Assembly (NCBI GenBank): GCA_030068145.1
Contig: JAPJBO010000686.1
Span: forward strand, 1 to 64,000
Length of the DNA: 64,000 nt
DNA from: Diplonema papillatum
Taxonomy: Eukaryota; Euglenozoa; Diplonemea; Diplonemida; Diplonemidae
Direction: 5' to 3'
Below are positions 28,775-64,000 of this stretch, one piece after another. The translations under genes were made by a program, and so were the position numbers. Positions within the stretch are counted from its first letter, which is position 1. Each line of letters starts with the position of its first letter. The notes below the pieces were generated by a model. The model ran no database searches. It had not been told where the DNA came from and saw only the letters and a list, made by a program, of their open reading frames with translations.

Positions 28775-31700
28775 GTGTGCCTCTTTTTTTAGCACCAACA
28801 ATCGCGGGTTTGCCCTTCAATGTATTGCGCAGGCTAAATGGTGGTTGATCAGAATTCCTTACCTGAATATACACAGGGTAAATACAAGTGGGAAACCGAT
28901 CAACCGGCACGCACAAACAAAACGAAGCGCCTGTCTTTTTCTGCGTCAATGCCGTGCGCGTTTACGCCGAAATACACCGAAGTACGTAGCGGAATGTGTA
29001 AATGACAGAAACGGGGTTTTATCAAAAAAACACAAAGGCAGCCCAAAGGCCCAATGGCAGCGCTAAGGGCCCAACCAGGGTGGTAAAGTGGTAGAACTGG
29101 GTTTCGCCATTTGAAAGCGGTAGGGCTGGTCTTCGGCACTTAAAAGGGGGTGGTAGACATGGGGCTTTGCCCTAGAAAGTGGCCGAACTGGGCTTTCGCA
29201 CTTCGGCATGCACCAAGCTGGCTTTCTCCCAAACACAAAGGCACAAGCAAGGCCACGGGACTTCGCCCAGCTGCCGTGTACTTGAAAGTAGTAGAAATGG
29301 AGCTCTGCACGTAAAAATGGTAGAACTGGGGTTCGCACTTCGGCATGCACCAAGCTGGCTTTCTCTTAAACACAAAGGCACAAGCAAGGCCACGGCACTT
29401 CGCCCAGCGTGGCAACCGCGATGCTGGTCGTGTACTTGAAAGTAGTAGAAATGGAGCATTGCACGCAAAAATATTCATATAGCCCTTTCTTGCTCTGAGA
29501 GAACCCATTCATGAACGGTCACACGGTCACAGACCCTAAACCCCCGAAATTTCATTAACTCTAAAAATGGTAGAACTGGGGTTCGCACTTCGGCATGCAC
29601 ACCAATCCGACTTCCTCTCAAACACAAAGGCAAATGACAGCCCAAGGGCCCAATGGCAGCACTAAGGGCCCAACCAGGGTGGTAACGTGGTAGAACTGGG
29701 GTTCGAAAGCGGTAGGACTGGTCTTCGGCACTTAAAGGTAGGTGGTAGACATGGGGCTCTGCCACTCGAAAGTGGCCGAACTGGGCTTTCGCACTTCGGC
29801 ATGCGCACCAATCTGACTTTCTCTCAAACACACAGGCGCACGCAAAGCCACGGCACTTCGCCCAGCATGGCGACCGCGATGCTGGCCGTGTACTTAAAAG
29901 CGGCAGATCACAGTATCGGGCCCTTGCACGTACAAGTGGTAGTACGCGGAGGTCGGGAACGTGACCGGCGTAAGGCACATGCTGAGGGAGCTTGAAGAAT
30001 TCAAATTTGTCAAAACAAATTTTTGCCCTTATATCCCAGTTGGGCACAAAATTTGTTTGAAGTGGTATATAAGGGCATTACACCGAGCTTGAAGCCATGG
30101 GCAGGCACGCGGTCATCAACATGTACGACAGCGTCCTCCGCTGCTTGTCACACACGCGCAGCGAAAAAGCGGCGTTCCGCGTCGTCGAGAAGCTCGCCAA
30201 GCCGGCAGCCGTTGCTTAACGGCATGCTGATATGCCAGGGGACTTTAAAAACCCGGTGTCCCGGTGTCAGACACCGGGAAAACCCGGTGTGTCAAAAAAA
30301 CAGGGGATTATACGGGCTTAGTTTAGCGGTCTGAGAGACCGGAACTCAAATTCTTCCGGTCTGGGGAAAAAAAAAAAAAAAAAAACCACATAGCGTTCGG
30401 GTTGGGGCTTACCGGGTGGGAGCGGTAACGGGAGGGCCAGTATGCCACCAAAGAAGCTACAGCGTGTGGATCCAAAGAAGGAGGGGATTCCCCGGGACAT
30501 CGCAAGCATGTTCGGGCTCGCATCTCGGCAAACAGGACGGCAGACCAACGTCCCGAAAGAGGGGACAAACACGGAGTACGAGCGGTGGACAAAGGAGTCG
30601 TACTCAGAAGTTGAGAAGGCCAACTCCCTGCACGACTTTCTGCACGAAAATCACCCGACCTACTTCCTTTGCGATGTCGTGATAAACCGCGCAACTGAAG
30701 GTTTAGCAGGCTTTACCCGCGTGACACCCCAGACAGTCCAGGCCTATCATGCCGAAGTGGCCACGCCCTACGTTAACGGGCTAATCTCTGACCTTCGTTC
30801 GGGTTTGAAGAGCAACCTGGGTGTCATGGAGGGATTCAGCCTTTTTGACCTGAGTGGGCCTGTGGCTGGAAACCAACCTGAGGCGGTCAGACTTGTTGAT
30901 ATTCTTGTCGCCCATTACGGCGAGGAAAAGGTCCGACCAACCCAGGAAGGCAGATCCGCACGTTCTCCTCCCTTTCTCAATGCCCGCTTCATTGCAGATT
31001 TCAGGAATGAGGTTTTTCCCCGAGCCGACGACGAGCACAGATCTGTTCTCGAGGAGCTCAAAACTGTTGCAAACACACTGACTCGCTACAGCTATACCGC
31101 AGCCCTAAAGCTGTTTCTCATGGATGTCACACTGACCTCTCTGTACCCGTGCACAAGCCTCCTCATGAACGCGGCCCTTTCGACACCTCTCGGAACGGCA
31201 TCGGTTGAAAGACTGTTCAGTTTGATGAAGCTGATCAAAACGAGGCTGAGGGCGGGAATTTACGATGACAAAATGGCAATGCTGGTTAACATTGCCTTGG
31301 AAGGGGACTATGACCGCACGAACGGCTTCAGCGAGGGCATCATGGAAGCAGTAGTAGCCGAGTTCCTGTCTGTTCCCCGGGCACACCACTATGCCAGTTA
31401 CGAGCAGTACAAAAAGGCCCGAGGCGCAGTCCTGCACTGGAGAAAGAACAGAGAAACAAGGATAAAGGTGTCGACGGGCACGCAGACCGACTAATCCAAC
31501 ACTGTGTCCCTTTCGTATTCGTGCACTGCTTTCACTCACGGCCCCTCACCCGCAACTTTCTTTCCGAACCCGCTCTCACCATTTTCCTATCCCAGAGCAG
31601 TGCACAACGAACCACATGAGGAGAGCAAGAGCATCTGTTGCGAAAGCCAAAGGTGGCATACAGCATGCAGTTGCAGCAAAAAAAAAAAAACACGCCCAGA

Positions 31701-34700
31701 CCGGAACTCAGGATTTTTTCGAAGCCCCGTATAAACCCCTGATGGTCATGTACTTAACAAAAAAAAAGTTCCCAGTGCTTGACGGCTTTATCACGTGGGC
31801 GGCCCTGAGACCCCCCTCAGCTGACATCACTGTTTAATCTTTAACCTGGGGTTTTGCACTTCGGCATGCACACCAGTCTGACTTTCTCTCAAGCCCACAG
31901 GCACAAGCAAAACCACGGCACTTCGCCCAGCGTGGCGACCGCGATGCTGGCCGTGTACGCGGGGGTCGGGAACGTGACCGGCGTGCGGCACATGCTGAGG
32001 GAGCTCGAAGCCATGGGTGGGCACCCGGTTATCAACATGTACAACAGTGTCCTCCGCTGCTTGTCGCACACGCGCAGCGAAAAAGCGGCGTTCCGCGTCG
32101 TCGAGAAGCTGGCCAAGACGCGGGTGGTCCCGAACACCCAGACGGTGCTGCGGCTGCTGGCTTGCTGCCGGTCCGTCCAGACCGCGCGCATCGTCCTGCA
32201 GTCCATCGAAGACGGAAAGTGGCCCCCCGAGGTGACCGTGGACGAACGGGTGTACAACCAGATGATATCCGCTTGCGCCCCGTCGTTCGATGCCGCAGGT
32301 ATATTTCATTTTTTTTTAGCCACATGCAATGTGTGAGGAAACTGAACCGCCCAAGTAGGACCTTCTGATCATGATCATTTGCCAAATTTGCCACCTGAAC
32401 CCACGTCCAGGATTTGGGCTCAGGGTAGTGCGGTCAACGAAAACTCTAGTTTCCCTTTCTACTTTCTCCTACTCTCGCGGTGTACGGTTTTGTGTTAACA
32501 CTATCGAGGCAGCAGTCAGTTGTGAGACTGGCAGGTGAGCAGCGTCACCTCCCCTAGCGAGCTCTCGGATCAAGCTGCGTCTGATGCAGCTGTTGTATGG
32601 ATCGCCTACATACACTCAGCCGCGCGTGCCTTCATTGCGAAGGTTACTGCTGCGGCCTTCTGGGTGGCAGCTGTGTCAGGTCAAGTAGCGAGATCTGAGG
32701 CCCTGTGATGGCTGAGTGCACACCTAAGCAGGGCTGCATCCTCGTGTTGTAGCCGTGTTGTGTATAAGGATTCGTGGGGGCCTGGTCAACCACCTCATCA
32801 CTATAGGGCACAAACCTTTCTCGACAGTGGACAGTCGGGATTGCCGGGGGCGGGTCTCCATGAAGAAGAGAATTGTAAAGCAAGACCTGCCCCTGCGCCT
32901 GCTGCCTCCGGCTGCTTCGGCAGACGACACATACTACTACTACTGCTTGTGTTAACAATGCATTGTTGGTACAAAAAATTAGTAGTTGGCAGCGTACTAC
33001 ATGAAACTTACCAAAGCAGGTGAGTTCCGCTAGTGCGCACAAACAAAATTGCAATGTGTTCCAAAAATGTAAGCCTGAGCAATGAGCGAACCAACACCAA
33101 ACCGACCTTCTAATCCACAAATAACGCTTGAACATCATGTCACTGTCACAGTTTACATGTCCGTGCTTCACATGGAGATCCCTAACTCAAGACATACCAG
33201 GTGAAACAGAAGAAGAACAGCCTGGAGAGAGGGCCCAAACCCGGTCTGCTCAAAAAAAGAAAAGCAAGCTCGCTCAGGGATCTAGTCTCCGGGTGACCAA
33301 TGTCGTAAAGGTTCCTTTAAGGTATTTGTATGTTAGTGTGCGGATCATATCTTCTGTAGTGGCAGTACGTGTACTTGTGCGTGTAGCTTTGTTGCCTTTT
33401 TACCAAACATAGAAGTGTTGGAGGAAATGGGAAATCGTGGCGTTTTCACTTGTGTCCTGAATCCAGCTTTACGTGGGCTATGCGTTCAACCAACACAACT
33501 CTCTCTTCCACCATCATCATTAGTTCCGCGGTGTGAGGCTGACAGGTGAGCAGCGCCACCTCCCCTAGCGAGCTCTCCGATCTGAAGCTGCGTCTGATGC
33601 AGCTGTTGTACGGAATGCCTACATACACTCCAGCTGCGTGCCTTCGTTGCGGAGGTTGCTGCTGCGGCCACCAAGGGTGGCAGGTGTGTCAGGTCAAGTG
33701 GCGAGCTCTGTGATGGCTGAGTGCACCCTAAGGAGGGCTGCGTCCTCGTGTTGTAGCCGTGTTGTGTAAAACATGGAAATGTTTCGAAACACATCTCTTC
33801 GCAGCAGCCAACATTGATCCTTTTTGACGTGTCCTCTGGAGGTCCAGGTGTCCAAACCCCAGCTCGGGGTCTGGCTTTTTCGGCATATAATATTAGAGCA
33901 ATTTACCTTACAGCCAGCAGGTACAATTGAAATTCCCTAACAGTGGCGAGCTCTGTGATGGCTGAGTGCACACCTAAGGAGGGCTGCGTCCTCGTGTTGT
34001 GCACAAGGCGTCGTGGGGGCCTGGGTTTTTACATAAGCGCCAGCTTGAAAGGAAAAATGCTCGACGATGCTGCCCGACAAAGAACAGAAGGGATCCCAAG
34101 TGCTGCAACTACCGAACCACGTGTTGACGACAAATCACACAAACATAACAGGTCAAAGTCCTGAGTGAGAAAACAACACACGGTGGTGTAAGCGAAGAAC
34201 AAATCAGACTGTGTTTGTATTGTATTTGCCCCTTACCTCTATATTTCCTCCCTTCCATTCGGAGTCGAAGCAGCTACGTCGAGTATTTTGTACGCAGAAT
34301 GAATGATTGACTGTTATGTCGAAAAAGCCAAAACCCCGAACTGGATAACGGGCACTGGACCTTCAGAGTAAAGACACGTCAAATAGGATCAATGTTTGCT
34401 GTGAAGAGATGAGTTACGAAACCTTCCCCGGGAGCGCCAGGGGTTTCCATCTGACGTGGAGTGCGTCACACTTTCGAGTTTGACCCACAGATTCCTCAGA
34501 AGGCTTTCTTCGCGCTGGACGACCTACCACCCCCTCCGTCCGCAAGGGGCTCATTGGATTTTTTTGCGAAACGGAAGTCCGGCTTTTTGGATTAATGCGA
34601 AACGAAAACCGTACACCGCGAGAGCAGGAGAAAGTAGAAAGGGAAACTAGAGTTTTCGTTGACTGCTGAGCCCAAATCCTGGGACGTGGTTTCAGGTCGC

Positions 34701-35508
34701 AAATTGGCAAATGATCATGATCAGAAGGTCCTACTTGGGCGGTTCAGTTTCCTCACACATTCGCATGTGGCAAAAAAAATTGTCTTCTCGACACAAGCGG
34801 ATTCCCCCTGAACTAAAATATTTCCCGGCAGGCGCCCGGTCGTTGATGCAGGAGATGGAAGCCCGGAACCTGCCCCTGACCAGGTACACGTACAACACGT
34901 ATCTGGCCGTCTGCCGCCGGAGCAAAGACGTGCCGGGCGTGCTGAAGGGGTTCAAGGAAATGCGGCGGAAAGGCATCGAAACCGACGCGGTCACGTACCT
35001 GGTGATCCTCGGCGCTGTGGTCGATGCGTTGGAGGAGGCCCCCCGGCACGAGCAGAAGAGGTTCGTCAGCCTGACGGAAGCTGCGTTTGAGCAAGCCATG
35101 GCAGAGGACGTAGTGGACTCGAACGTCCACTTCACGGAGGTTGCCCGGTGCTATGCGATAGTGGGTGACAGGGAGGCGATGGCCCAGCTCGCGAAGCGGC
35201 AGCAGGAGCACGGCTTCGAGCCTTCCTCCATGTTCGTCGGCCTCGTGGCCGACTGCCACCGGAAGCACACCGCGTTCTCAGTGATGTGGTCGCCCATCGA
35301 CGGTTCCCCGGCGAACTTCGTCCAGAAGGGCCCGGACACAGCCACGGGTACCAGCACCTGGAACCCCGTGAGCCCGTCGTCGCCTCAAATATTAGCCGAA
35401 GAGGAACCGCGCGTGAAGAAGCCTGCTCAAGACGACTGGTACACGACTGTCACTGACGAAGCGAGCCTCGTTGACGCCTTGGACACAGCGACTTCACACG
35501 CCTCTTGA
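28431..35508 (+). CDS. pentatricopeptide-repeat (PPR) protein, three exons
   Basis: Exons 28431-28774, 31931-32298 and 34832-35508 join in phases 2 and 1 into 462 residues plus stop. Residues 1-12 (MLRRTRVCSLYL) suit a mitochondrial presequence. The body is helical PPR-type repeats, such as VATAMLAVYAGVGNVTGVRH, VINMYNSVLRCLSHTRSEKA and YNTYLAVCRRSKDVPGVLKG, with spacing of ~35 residues. PPR proteins bind organellar RNA in maturation, editing or translation. The specific RNA target is unknown. The ~65-residue C-terminal tail has no repeats and is Pro/Ser-rich, then acidic. Introns of 3.2 and 2.5 kb are full of repeats, including a hAT element. All exon edges use GT-AG. Broken copies of exon 1 (upstream), exon 2 (intron 1) and the gene's end (downstream) surround it. 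Confidence 0.82.
29040..29950 (+). repeat. degenerate copies of the intron-1 3' end and exon-2 start
   Basis: Segments carrying TTCGCACTTCGGCATGCACC and GGCACTTCGCCCAGCGTGGC recur at ~29200-29280, 29335-29450 and 29585-29910, and once more at 31855-31950, where the real exon starts. Two copies keep the acceptor and ~8 codons before breaking off at GTGTAC. Confidence 0.85.
29868..30205 (+). pseudogene. broken copy of PPR exon 2 with small insertions
   Basis: Follows exon 2 from the acceptor to GAGAAGCTCGCCAAG. It is interrupted after GTGTAC by ~47 bp and at 29997-30084 by an 88-bp insertion flanked by 9-bp repeats. Frame lost. Confidence 0.85.
29997..30084. mobile_element. 88-bp miniature insertion with 9-bp TSD
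   Basis: Flanked by GAGCTTGAA at 29988-29996 and 30085-30093. The intact exon 2 has a single GAGCTCGAA here, so the insertion is directly visible. The interior has inverted segments (GCCCTTATAT/ATATAAGGGC and AAACAAATTTT/AAAATTTGTTT). Confidence 0.8.
30301..31741 (+). mobile_element. hAT-type DNA transposon (short transposase)
   Basis: Starts CAGGGGATTATACGGGCTTA at 30301 and ends with the imperfect inverse (GCCCCGTATAAACCCCTG) at 31741. Both ends also carry inverted copies of CCGGTCTGGG/ACCGGAACTCA. CAGGGG ends are typical of hAT elements. I could not find a clean 8-bp target duplication. Encloses the frame at 30442-31494. Confidence 0.7.
30442..31494 (+). CDS. hAT-family transposase, C-terminal type (350 aa)
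   Basis: ATG 30442 to TAA, intact. The C-terminal part (residues ~228-295) reads LLMNAALSTPLGTASVERLF then SLMKLIKTRLRAGIYDDKMA, the hAT C-terminal dimerisation region with its conserved SxxVERxFS-like core and following Leu/Ile-rich helix. Full hAT transposases have ~550-700 residues with an N-terminal BED finger and three catalytic acids; here the BED finger is absent and the expected catalytic Asp motifs are not evident. The frame lies between CAGGGG inverted ends in PPR intron 1, same strand as the host gene. Either a deletion derivative still translated, or part of a longer protein whose 5' part was lost. The intact frame suggests recent arrival. Confidence 0.75.
   Translation: MPPKKLQRVDPKKEGIPRDIASMFGLASRQTGRQTNVPKEGTNTEYERWTKESYSEVEKANSLHDFLHENHPTYFLCDVVINRATEGLAGFTRVTPQTVQAYHAEVATPYVNGLISDLRSGLKSNLGVMEGFSLFDLSGPVAGNQPEAVRLVDILVAHYGEEKVRPTQEGRSARSPPFLNARFIADFRNEVFPRADDEHRSVLEELKTVANTLTRYSYTAALKLFLMDVTLTSLYPCTSLLMNAALSTPLGTASVERLFSLMKLIKTRLRAGIYDDKMAMLVNIALEGDYDRTNGFSEGIMEAVVAEFLSVPRAHHYASYEQYKKARGAVLHWRKNRETRIKVSTGTQTD
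31931..32298 (+). CDS. PPR gene exon 2
   Basis: Begins after CGCCCAG (phase 2) and ends at the donor GCAG|GTATAT (phase 1). Encodes three to four PPR motifs, VATAMLAVY to SACAPSFDAA. Confidence 0.82.
32525..32790. repeat. ~250-bp dispersed repeat, copy 1
   Basis: Contains CACCTCCCCTAGCGAGCTCT and CTCGTGTTGTAGCCGTGTTG; copy 2 lies at 33540-33780 and a short third piece at 33945-34030. Confidence 0.8.
32947..33040. repeat. ~95-bp interspersed element, copy 2
   Basis: TGTGTTAACAATGCATTGTT to TGCGCACAAACAAAA; contains AAAGCAGGTGAGTTCC. Confidence 0.85.
33780..34425. mobile_element. inverted-repeat element with ~115-bp arms
   Basis: The left arm (33780-33895, with ACATTGATCC and GGCTTTTTCGGCATA) and right arm (34300-34425) are imperfect inverse copies. 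Between them lie a short repeat piece and a SINE-like copy. No target duplication was established. Confidence 0.55.
34832..35508 (+). CDS. PPR gene exon 3 (terminal)
   Basis: Begins after CGGCAG (phase 1) and ends at TGA 35506-35508. Encodes further PPR motifs (RYTYNTYLAVC, DAVTYLVILGAV, NVHFTEVARCYAIV), then a non-repeat tail ending ALDTATSHAS. Confidence 0.85.
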
Positions 35509-36560
35509 ATGACGTGAAGGAGATAGAAAAGGAAGACGCAGTGCCACCAGTAGTGTCGTAAGCACATTGTCGCAAGTAGTATGAGCAACACACTTGTGCC
35601 TCTGCAAGCACGTACTGCAGTTCTCATCATGCGGTCGTACTCGAGCGAGCCTTGTCGACACAGCGACTGCACGCCTCTTGAAAGACTGAAGGAGAAGAGA
35701 GGGGGCGACGCAATGCCACCGGTGGGGCTACCGCAAGTACTATAAGCAGTGCCACCGGCAGTGCCAGTAACACTTGTGTGCCTCTGGTAACGCGTAGCAG
35801 CTTTCAGTACGGGGCCTTATCCGAGCGCTCGTCGTCAACGTTTTAAAACACAACGACTACGCACGCCTCTTGAATGCCGTGAAAGAGAAGAGAGAGGGCG
35901 ACGCAATGCCACCGGTGGGGCTACCGGAAGTACTATAAGCAGTGCCACCGGCAGTGCCAGTAACACTTGTGTGCCTCTGGTAACGCGTAGCAGCTTTCAG
36001 TACGGGGCCTTATCCGAGCGCTCGTCGTCAACGTTTTAAAACACAACGACTACGCACGCCTCTTGAATGCCGTGAAAGAGAAGAGAGGGGGCGACGCAAT
36101 GCCACCGGTGGGGCTACCGGACGTACTATAAGCAGTGCCACCGGCAGTGCCAGTAACACTTGTGTGCCTCTGGTAACGCGTAGCAGCTCTCAGTACGGGG
36201 CCTTATCCGAGCGCTCGTCGTCAACGTTTTAAAACACAACGACTACGCACGCCTCTTGAATGCCGTGAAAGAGAAGAGAGGGTGACAGAGCACCACTAGT
36301 TGTGCCAGATGAGACTCAGCGCCACCTAGAGTGTCAGTAACGCTTCTGCAGGCTGCAGTTCTCATAGCTTTACCCGAAGCGAGGGCGACAGAACACCACC
36401 AGCTGTGCCAGATCCTGACTCAGCGCCACCTAGAGTGTCAGTAACACTTGTGTGCTTCTGTAGGCTGCAGTACTCAGTCACATGGCTTTACCCGAAGCGA
36501 GCCTCAGACACAGCGACTAAGCACGTCTCTTGAATGACCGGAAAGAGGCAAGGAAGAGAA
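35509..36560 (+). repeat. ~193-bp satellite grown from the PPR gene's 3' end
   Basis: Units at ~35640, 35700, 35893, 36086 and later repeat the end of exon 3 and its 3' flank (GACACAGCGACT, CACGCCTCTTGAATG, GCGACGCAATGCCACCGG, GGGGCCTTATCCGAGCGC). The period is ~193 bp in the middle and shorter at the ends. Related units follow the giant gene at 62780-63080. Confidence 0.85.
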
Positions 36561-37294
36561 GAGAGAGAGAGAGATGCAGCAGGGCCACTAGCTGTGCCAG
36601 AAACAGCGCCGATCCAGACGCACGCTTGCATGCTTTGATTCGGGCCAAGAACCCATCGAAGACGCTGCGGAGGTTACTTAGCCTCCCGATTCTTTTGCTG
36701 GCTGTGACCCCCGCTAACACTTCCCTCTTTTTTTCAACAGCGCTGGGCACTTTCCCACCTGCGTGTTTTTTCAACAAAAAGAAACCTGCATTTCTCCTAG
36801 TCCCGACTTCTTCTTCTCTTCTGAATTTTCGCGTCTCGATAGATGAACAGCTGGTAAAAGGGCGGCTGATAGGCGGGCACCTGATAGCTAGTAGAAAAAG
36901 CTTACGGACAGACAGTTGATGGACGCATGGCTGATAGCTGGTAGACGGAGATCTAACAGAGGGGGGGGGGGGTATCTAAATCAGAGTTGCCAACCTCCTC
37001 GCGGTGGTCCCCGTCCACGTGCGCAACAGTGCGCTGCTCAGGTAGTTGAAGGCCTGTGTCAGTAGTCCCGAGGGACGATAGTACTAATGCGACCCCTTAC
37101 TAAACAGAGGTAGACAGGTACGTGGCCAGCTGGTGGATAACCAGCTGATGGTAGGGTTGTGGCTAGCGCCGGTATCTTCGCATTGCGAGGCCGCCTCAGA
37201 AAGGTACGGGGTGCGTCGTTTCAACCCTTCCTGTGTAAAATCCTGCAGGGAATAAAGAACACGCCCGACACGAAGAGCTAGATGCGGAGGGGCG
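36561..37294. other. spacer upstream of the giant gene, no gene recognised
   Basis: GAGAGAGA and a 12-base G run (~36961-36972), with short GATAGCTGGTAG repeats near 36880-36950. Presumed to hold the promoter or trans-splice acceptor of the downstream gene; nothing diagnostic seen. Confidence 0.4.
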
Positions 37295-62619
<25,325 letters not shown>

Positions 62620-63339
62620 AGAACACCCGTAGCAGTGACGCCTTCTCCCGCGTTTTGTTCTCGAGTTGTCGGCATCTGCGGCACCAGAGTCTGGAGCCGG
62701 CCACTACATGGTCTCAACTGCACATCTGGACATGCCTGCCTCGTACTTCGGGGCCGCAACCCAGAACACCAGCAGACATCTACGGAGAAAAACGAGTGAA
62801 GCAGTGCCACCAGTAGCGTCAGTGTTGCTTGCATACCTCTGTACGCGCATACAGCAGTTCTCAGTCGACTGGCTTTACCCGAGTAAGCATTGTCTGCGCC
62901 TCCGCCACACCGCTTGAACGCCACGGGAAAAAAACGAGTGAAGCAGTGCCACGAGTAGTGTCAGTGTTGCTTGCATACCCCTGTAAGCGCACCCAGCAGT
63001 TCTCGGTCACTGGCTTTACCCGACGGCGCCTGAGACAAACTGCACACGCCCTTGGAATGACGTGAAGAAGAGAAGAGAGGGATCCACATAACACTTGCCC
63101 GCCGCAGCGTCTCACGAAACATTTCCGTGCCACCTGTCGCCACGCTGCCTTCTCTTTAACCACCAGAGCTGTGATTCTGGAACCGTGGGCTTTCCAGCTC
63201 TTTCGGTCTCCTGTTCTCACACGCGGATAAACTGTCTCCCCGTTCCCACGGCGCACGGGTCTGCTCTTGCCCAGCGAATACTAGTCTGCTGACCGGGGGT
63301 TTTTGCGATAGCCAATTTCTGCTTCCCTGGAGACAGTAT
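62620..63339. other. 3' flank of the giant gene with satellite units
   Basis: A fragment of the gene's end (AACCCAGAACACCAGCAGAC, 62759-62778, as at 62500-62519) is followed by two units (62790-62915, 62935-63080) of the satellite found at 35509-36560. From 63080 to 63339 nothing recognisable. Confidence 0.7.
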
Positions 63340-63456
63340 TTGTTACAGCTAAAAACCCCGCCACCCATAGACCACAACCACTATGAACCCCCAAAGCCTG
63401 CCACGTCCAGAACCACAACACAAGAGCCGGACTCGACGCAAAGTATACTTAGAGCC

Positions 63457-63888
63457 ATGCGCGGAGACGAGACATCTACCGACACACCCACACAACGACA
63501 CGACAGCACACCCCCCACACAAACACCCACAACACCAGGCACGTCACAGACCTCCAGTACCACCGCGGAAACAGAGACCAGCAGTGAAGACGACTTACGA
63601 TGTCCCCACTGCCACACACGCACAACAACAACCGGCCTCAAACTGAAGGGAAAACAAGGATTACGGACGCACCTACGTTACTGCAAGAAGAAACCAACCA
63701 GAACTAAGTCACAAGCAGAAACAACGCTGCGAAGCACCACCCAGAAATGAGAGAGATGTCCCTACTGCCACAGCGACGGACGAACCGTGGGGAAACCACT
63801 CTTCAAAAGTCTACGACACCATAAGCCCTGGTGCAAAAAGAAGCACTGTAAACAACGCACAGCAACGACGACTCCATCAGACGAATAA
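63457..63888 (+). pseudogene. two-zinc-finger protein with in-frame TGA
   Basis: ATG 63457 opens 97 codons to a TGA at 63748-63750; the same frame continues to TAA 63886-63888. The first finger, CPHCHTRTTTTGLKLKGKQG followed by LRTHLRYC, lies before the TGA; a paralogous second finger, CPYCHSDGRTVGKPLF then KSLRHHKPWC, begins three codons after it. Thr/Ser/Pro-rich sequence precedes. Such C-x2-C...H...C fingers with a Thr-rich N-terminus occur at the start of some non-LTR retroelement proteins, so this may be the 5' end of one that extends past the window. Either the stop is a mutation, or it is read through. Assignment is tentative. Confidence 0.45.
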
Positions 63889-64000
63889 CCTCGCTAACCA
63901 CGGGTACCCAGTGTGCCCAGAGTGCCTTAACTGTGGCGAGCAACGAACAGTTTTACCCTGCAATCTACCCCAAAAAAACCTTATCTTAGGACGGAAGCAA

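Larger units (their letters stand above)
28775..31930 (+). other. PPR gene intron 1 (repeat-filled, hAT element)
   Basis: 3,156 bp. Contains a repeat shared with 53045-53225 (28790-28960), degenerate tandem copies of the intron-end/exon-2 start (29040-29950), a larger exon-2 copy (29868-30205), the hAT element (30301-31741) and the true acceptor CGCCCAG|C. Confidence 0.8.
32299..34831 (+). other. PPR gene intron 2 (repeat-filled)
   Basis: 2,533 bp with no gene. Holds the TGATCATGATCA repeat (32330-32460; inverted at 34625-34765), two ~250-bp GGTGAGCAGCG(T/C)CACCTCC repeats (32525-32790, 33540-33780) with a third short piece (33945-34030), a ~95-bp interspersed element (32947-33040), an inverted repeat pair (33780-33895 and 34300-34425) and a SINE-like copy (34026-34291, reverse). 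Confidence 0.75.

Noticed and set aside
28567..28848. Arg/Trp-rich frame overlapping PPR exon 1
   Set aside because: Out-of-phase shadow; the PPR frame has matching splice phases and repeat motifs.
36530..36919. 129-codon frame between satellite and giant gene
   Set aside because: Starts in satellite-derived sequence and shows no motif or codon bias like the neighbouring genes.

Overview
The window is nuclear DNA of a repeat-rich unicellular eukaryote, not a prokaryote. The evidence is spliceosomal GT-AG introns whose phases match across eight exon joins, very GC-rich coding exons in lower-GC non-coding DNA, long simple repeats, and many eukaryotic transposon families. Two tyrosine-recombinase retroelements have the order gag, tyrosine recombinase, reverse transcriptase/RNase H, which I know from VIPER elements of trypanosomatids. 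A free-living euglenozoan such as a diplonemid is therefore my best guess. That assignment is inference.

Layout. 0-7.4 kb: the end of a piggyBac-like transposase, then a minus-strand zinc-knuckle/OTU reading frame split by a foldback transposon (8-bp target duplication) that itself carries a tyrosine-recombinase retroelement, then a GTGACGCGTCAC satellite. 8-14.8 kb: a DNA transposon with roughly 0.5-kb inverted ends and a frameshifted DDE-like transposase. 15-17.3 kb: small interspersed repeats. 17.4-21.4 kb: minisatellites around one intact host gene (J-domain plus AlgH/YqgE domain) and its broken copies. 21.4-27 kb: interspersed repeats only. 27-35.5 kb: a three-exon PPR-protein gene with a hAT element in intron 1. 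35.5-37.2 kb: a ~193-bp satellite. 37.3-62.6 kb: one six-exon gene for a secreted or surface protein of about 4,277 residues; its 8.6-kb third intron holds a second tyrosine-recombinase retroelement with Ngaro/VIPER-type split direct repeats. 62.6-64 kb: satellite copies and a zinc-finger reading frame with an in-frame TGA.

Host genes: the three recognisable genes are on the + strand. The J-domain/AlgH and PPR proteins have N-termini like mitochondrial targeting peptides. The giant protein has a signal peptide, a Thr-rich stretch, many repeated extracellular-looking modules and a hydrophobic C-terminal tail suited to a GPI anchor or membrane insertion.

The most striking pattern is that every host gene is surrounded by truncated, internally deleted copies of its own exon boundaries: acceptor plus exon start upstream of the intact exon, or exon end plus 3' flank downstream. 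At least ten such copies are visible, and they account for much of the intron length. One, in intron 5 of the giant gene, keeps its acceptor and has a near-consensus donor, so it could act as a frame-breaking cassette exon.
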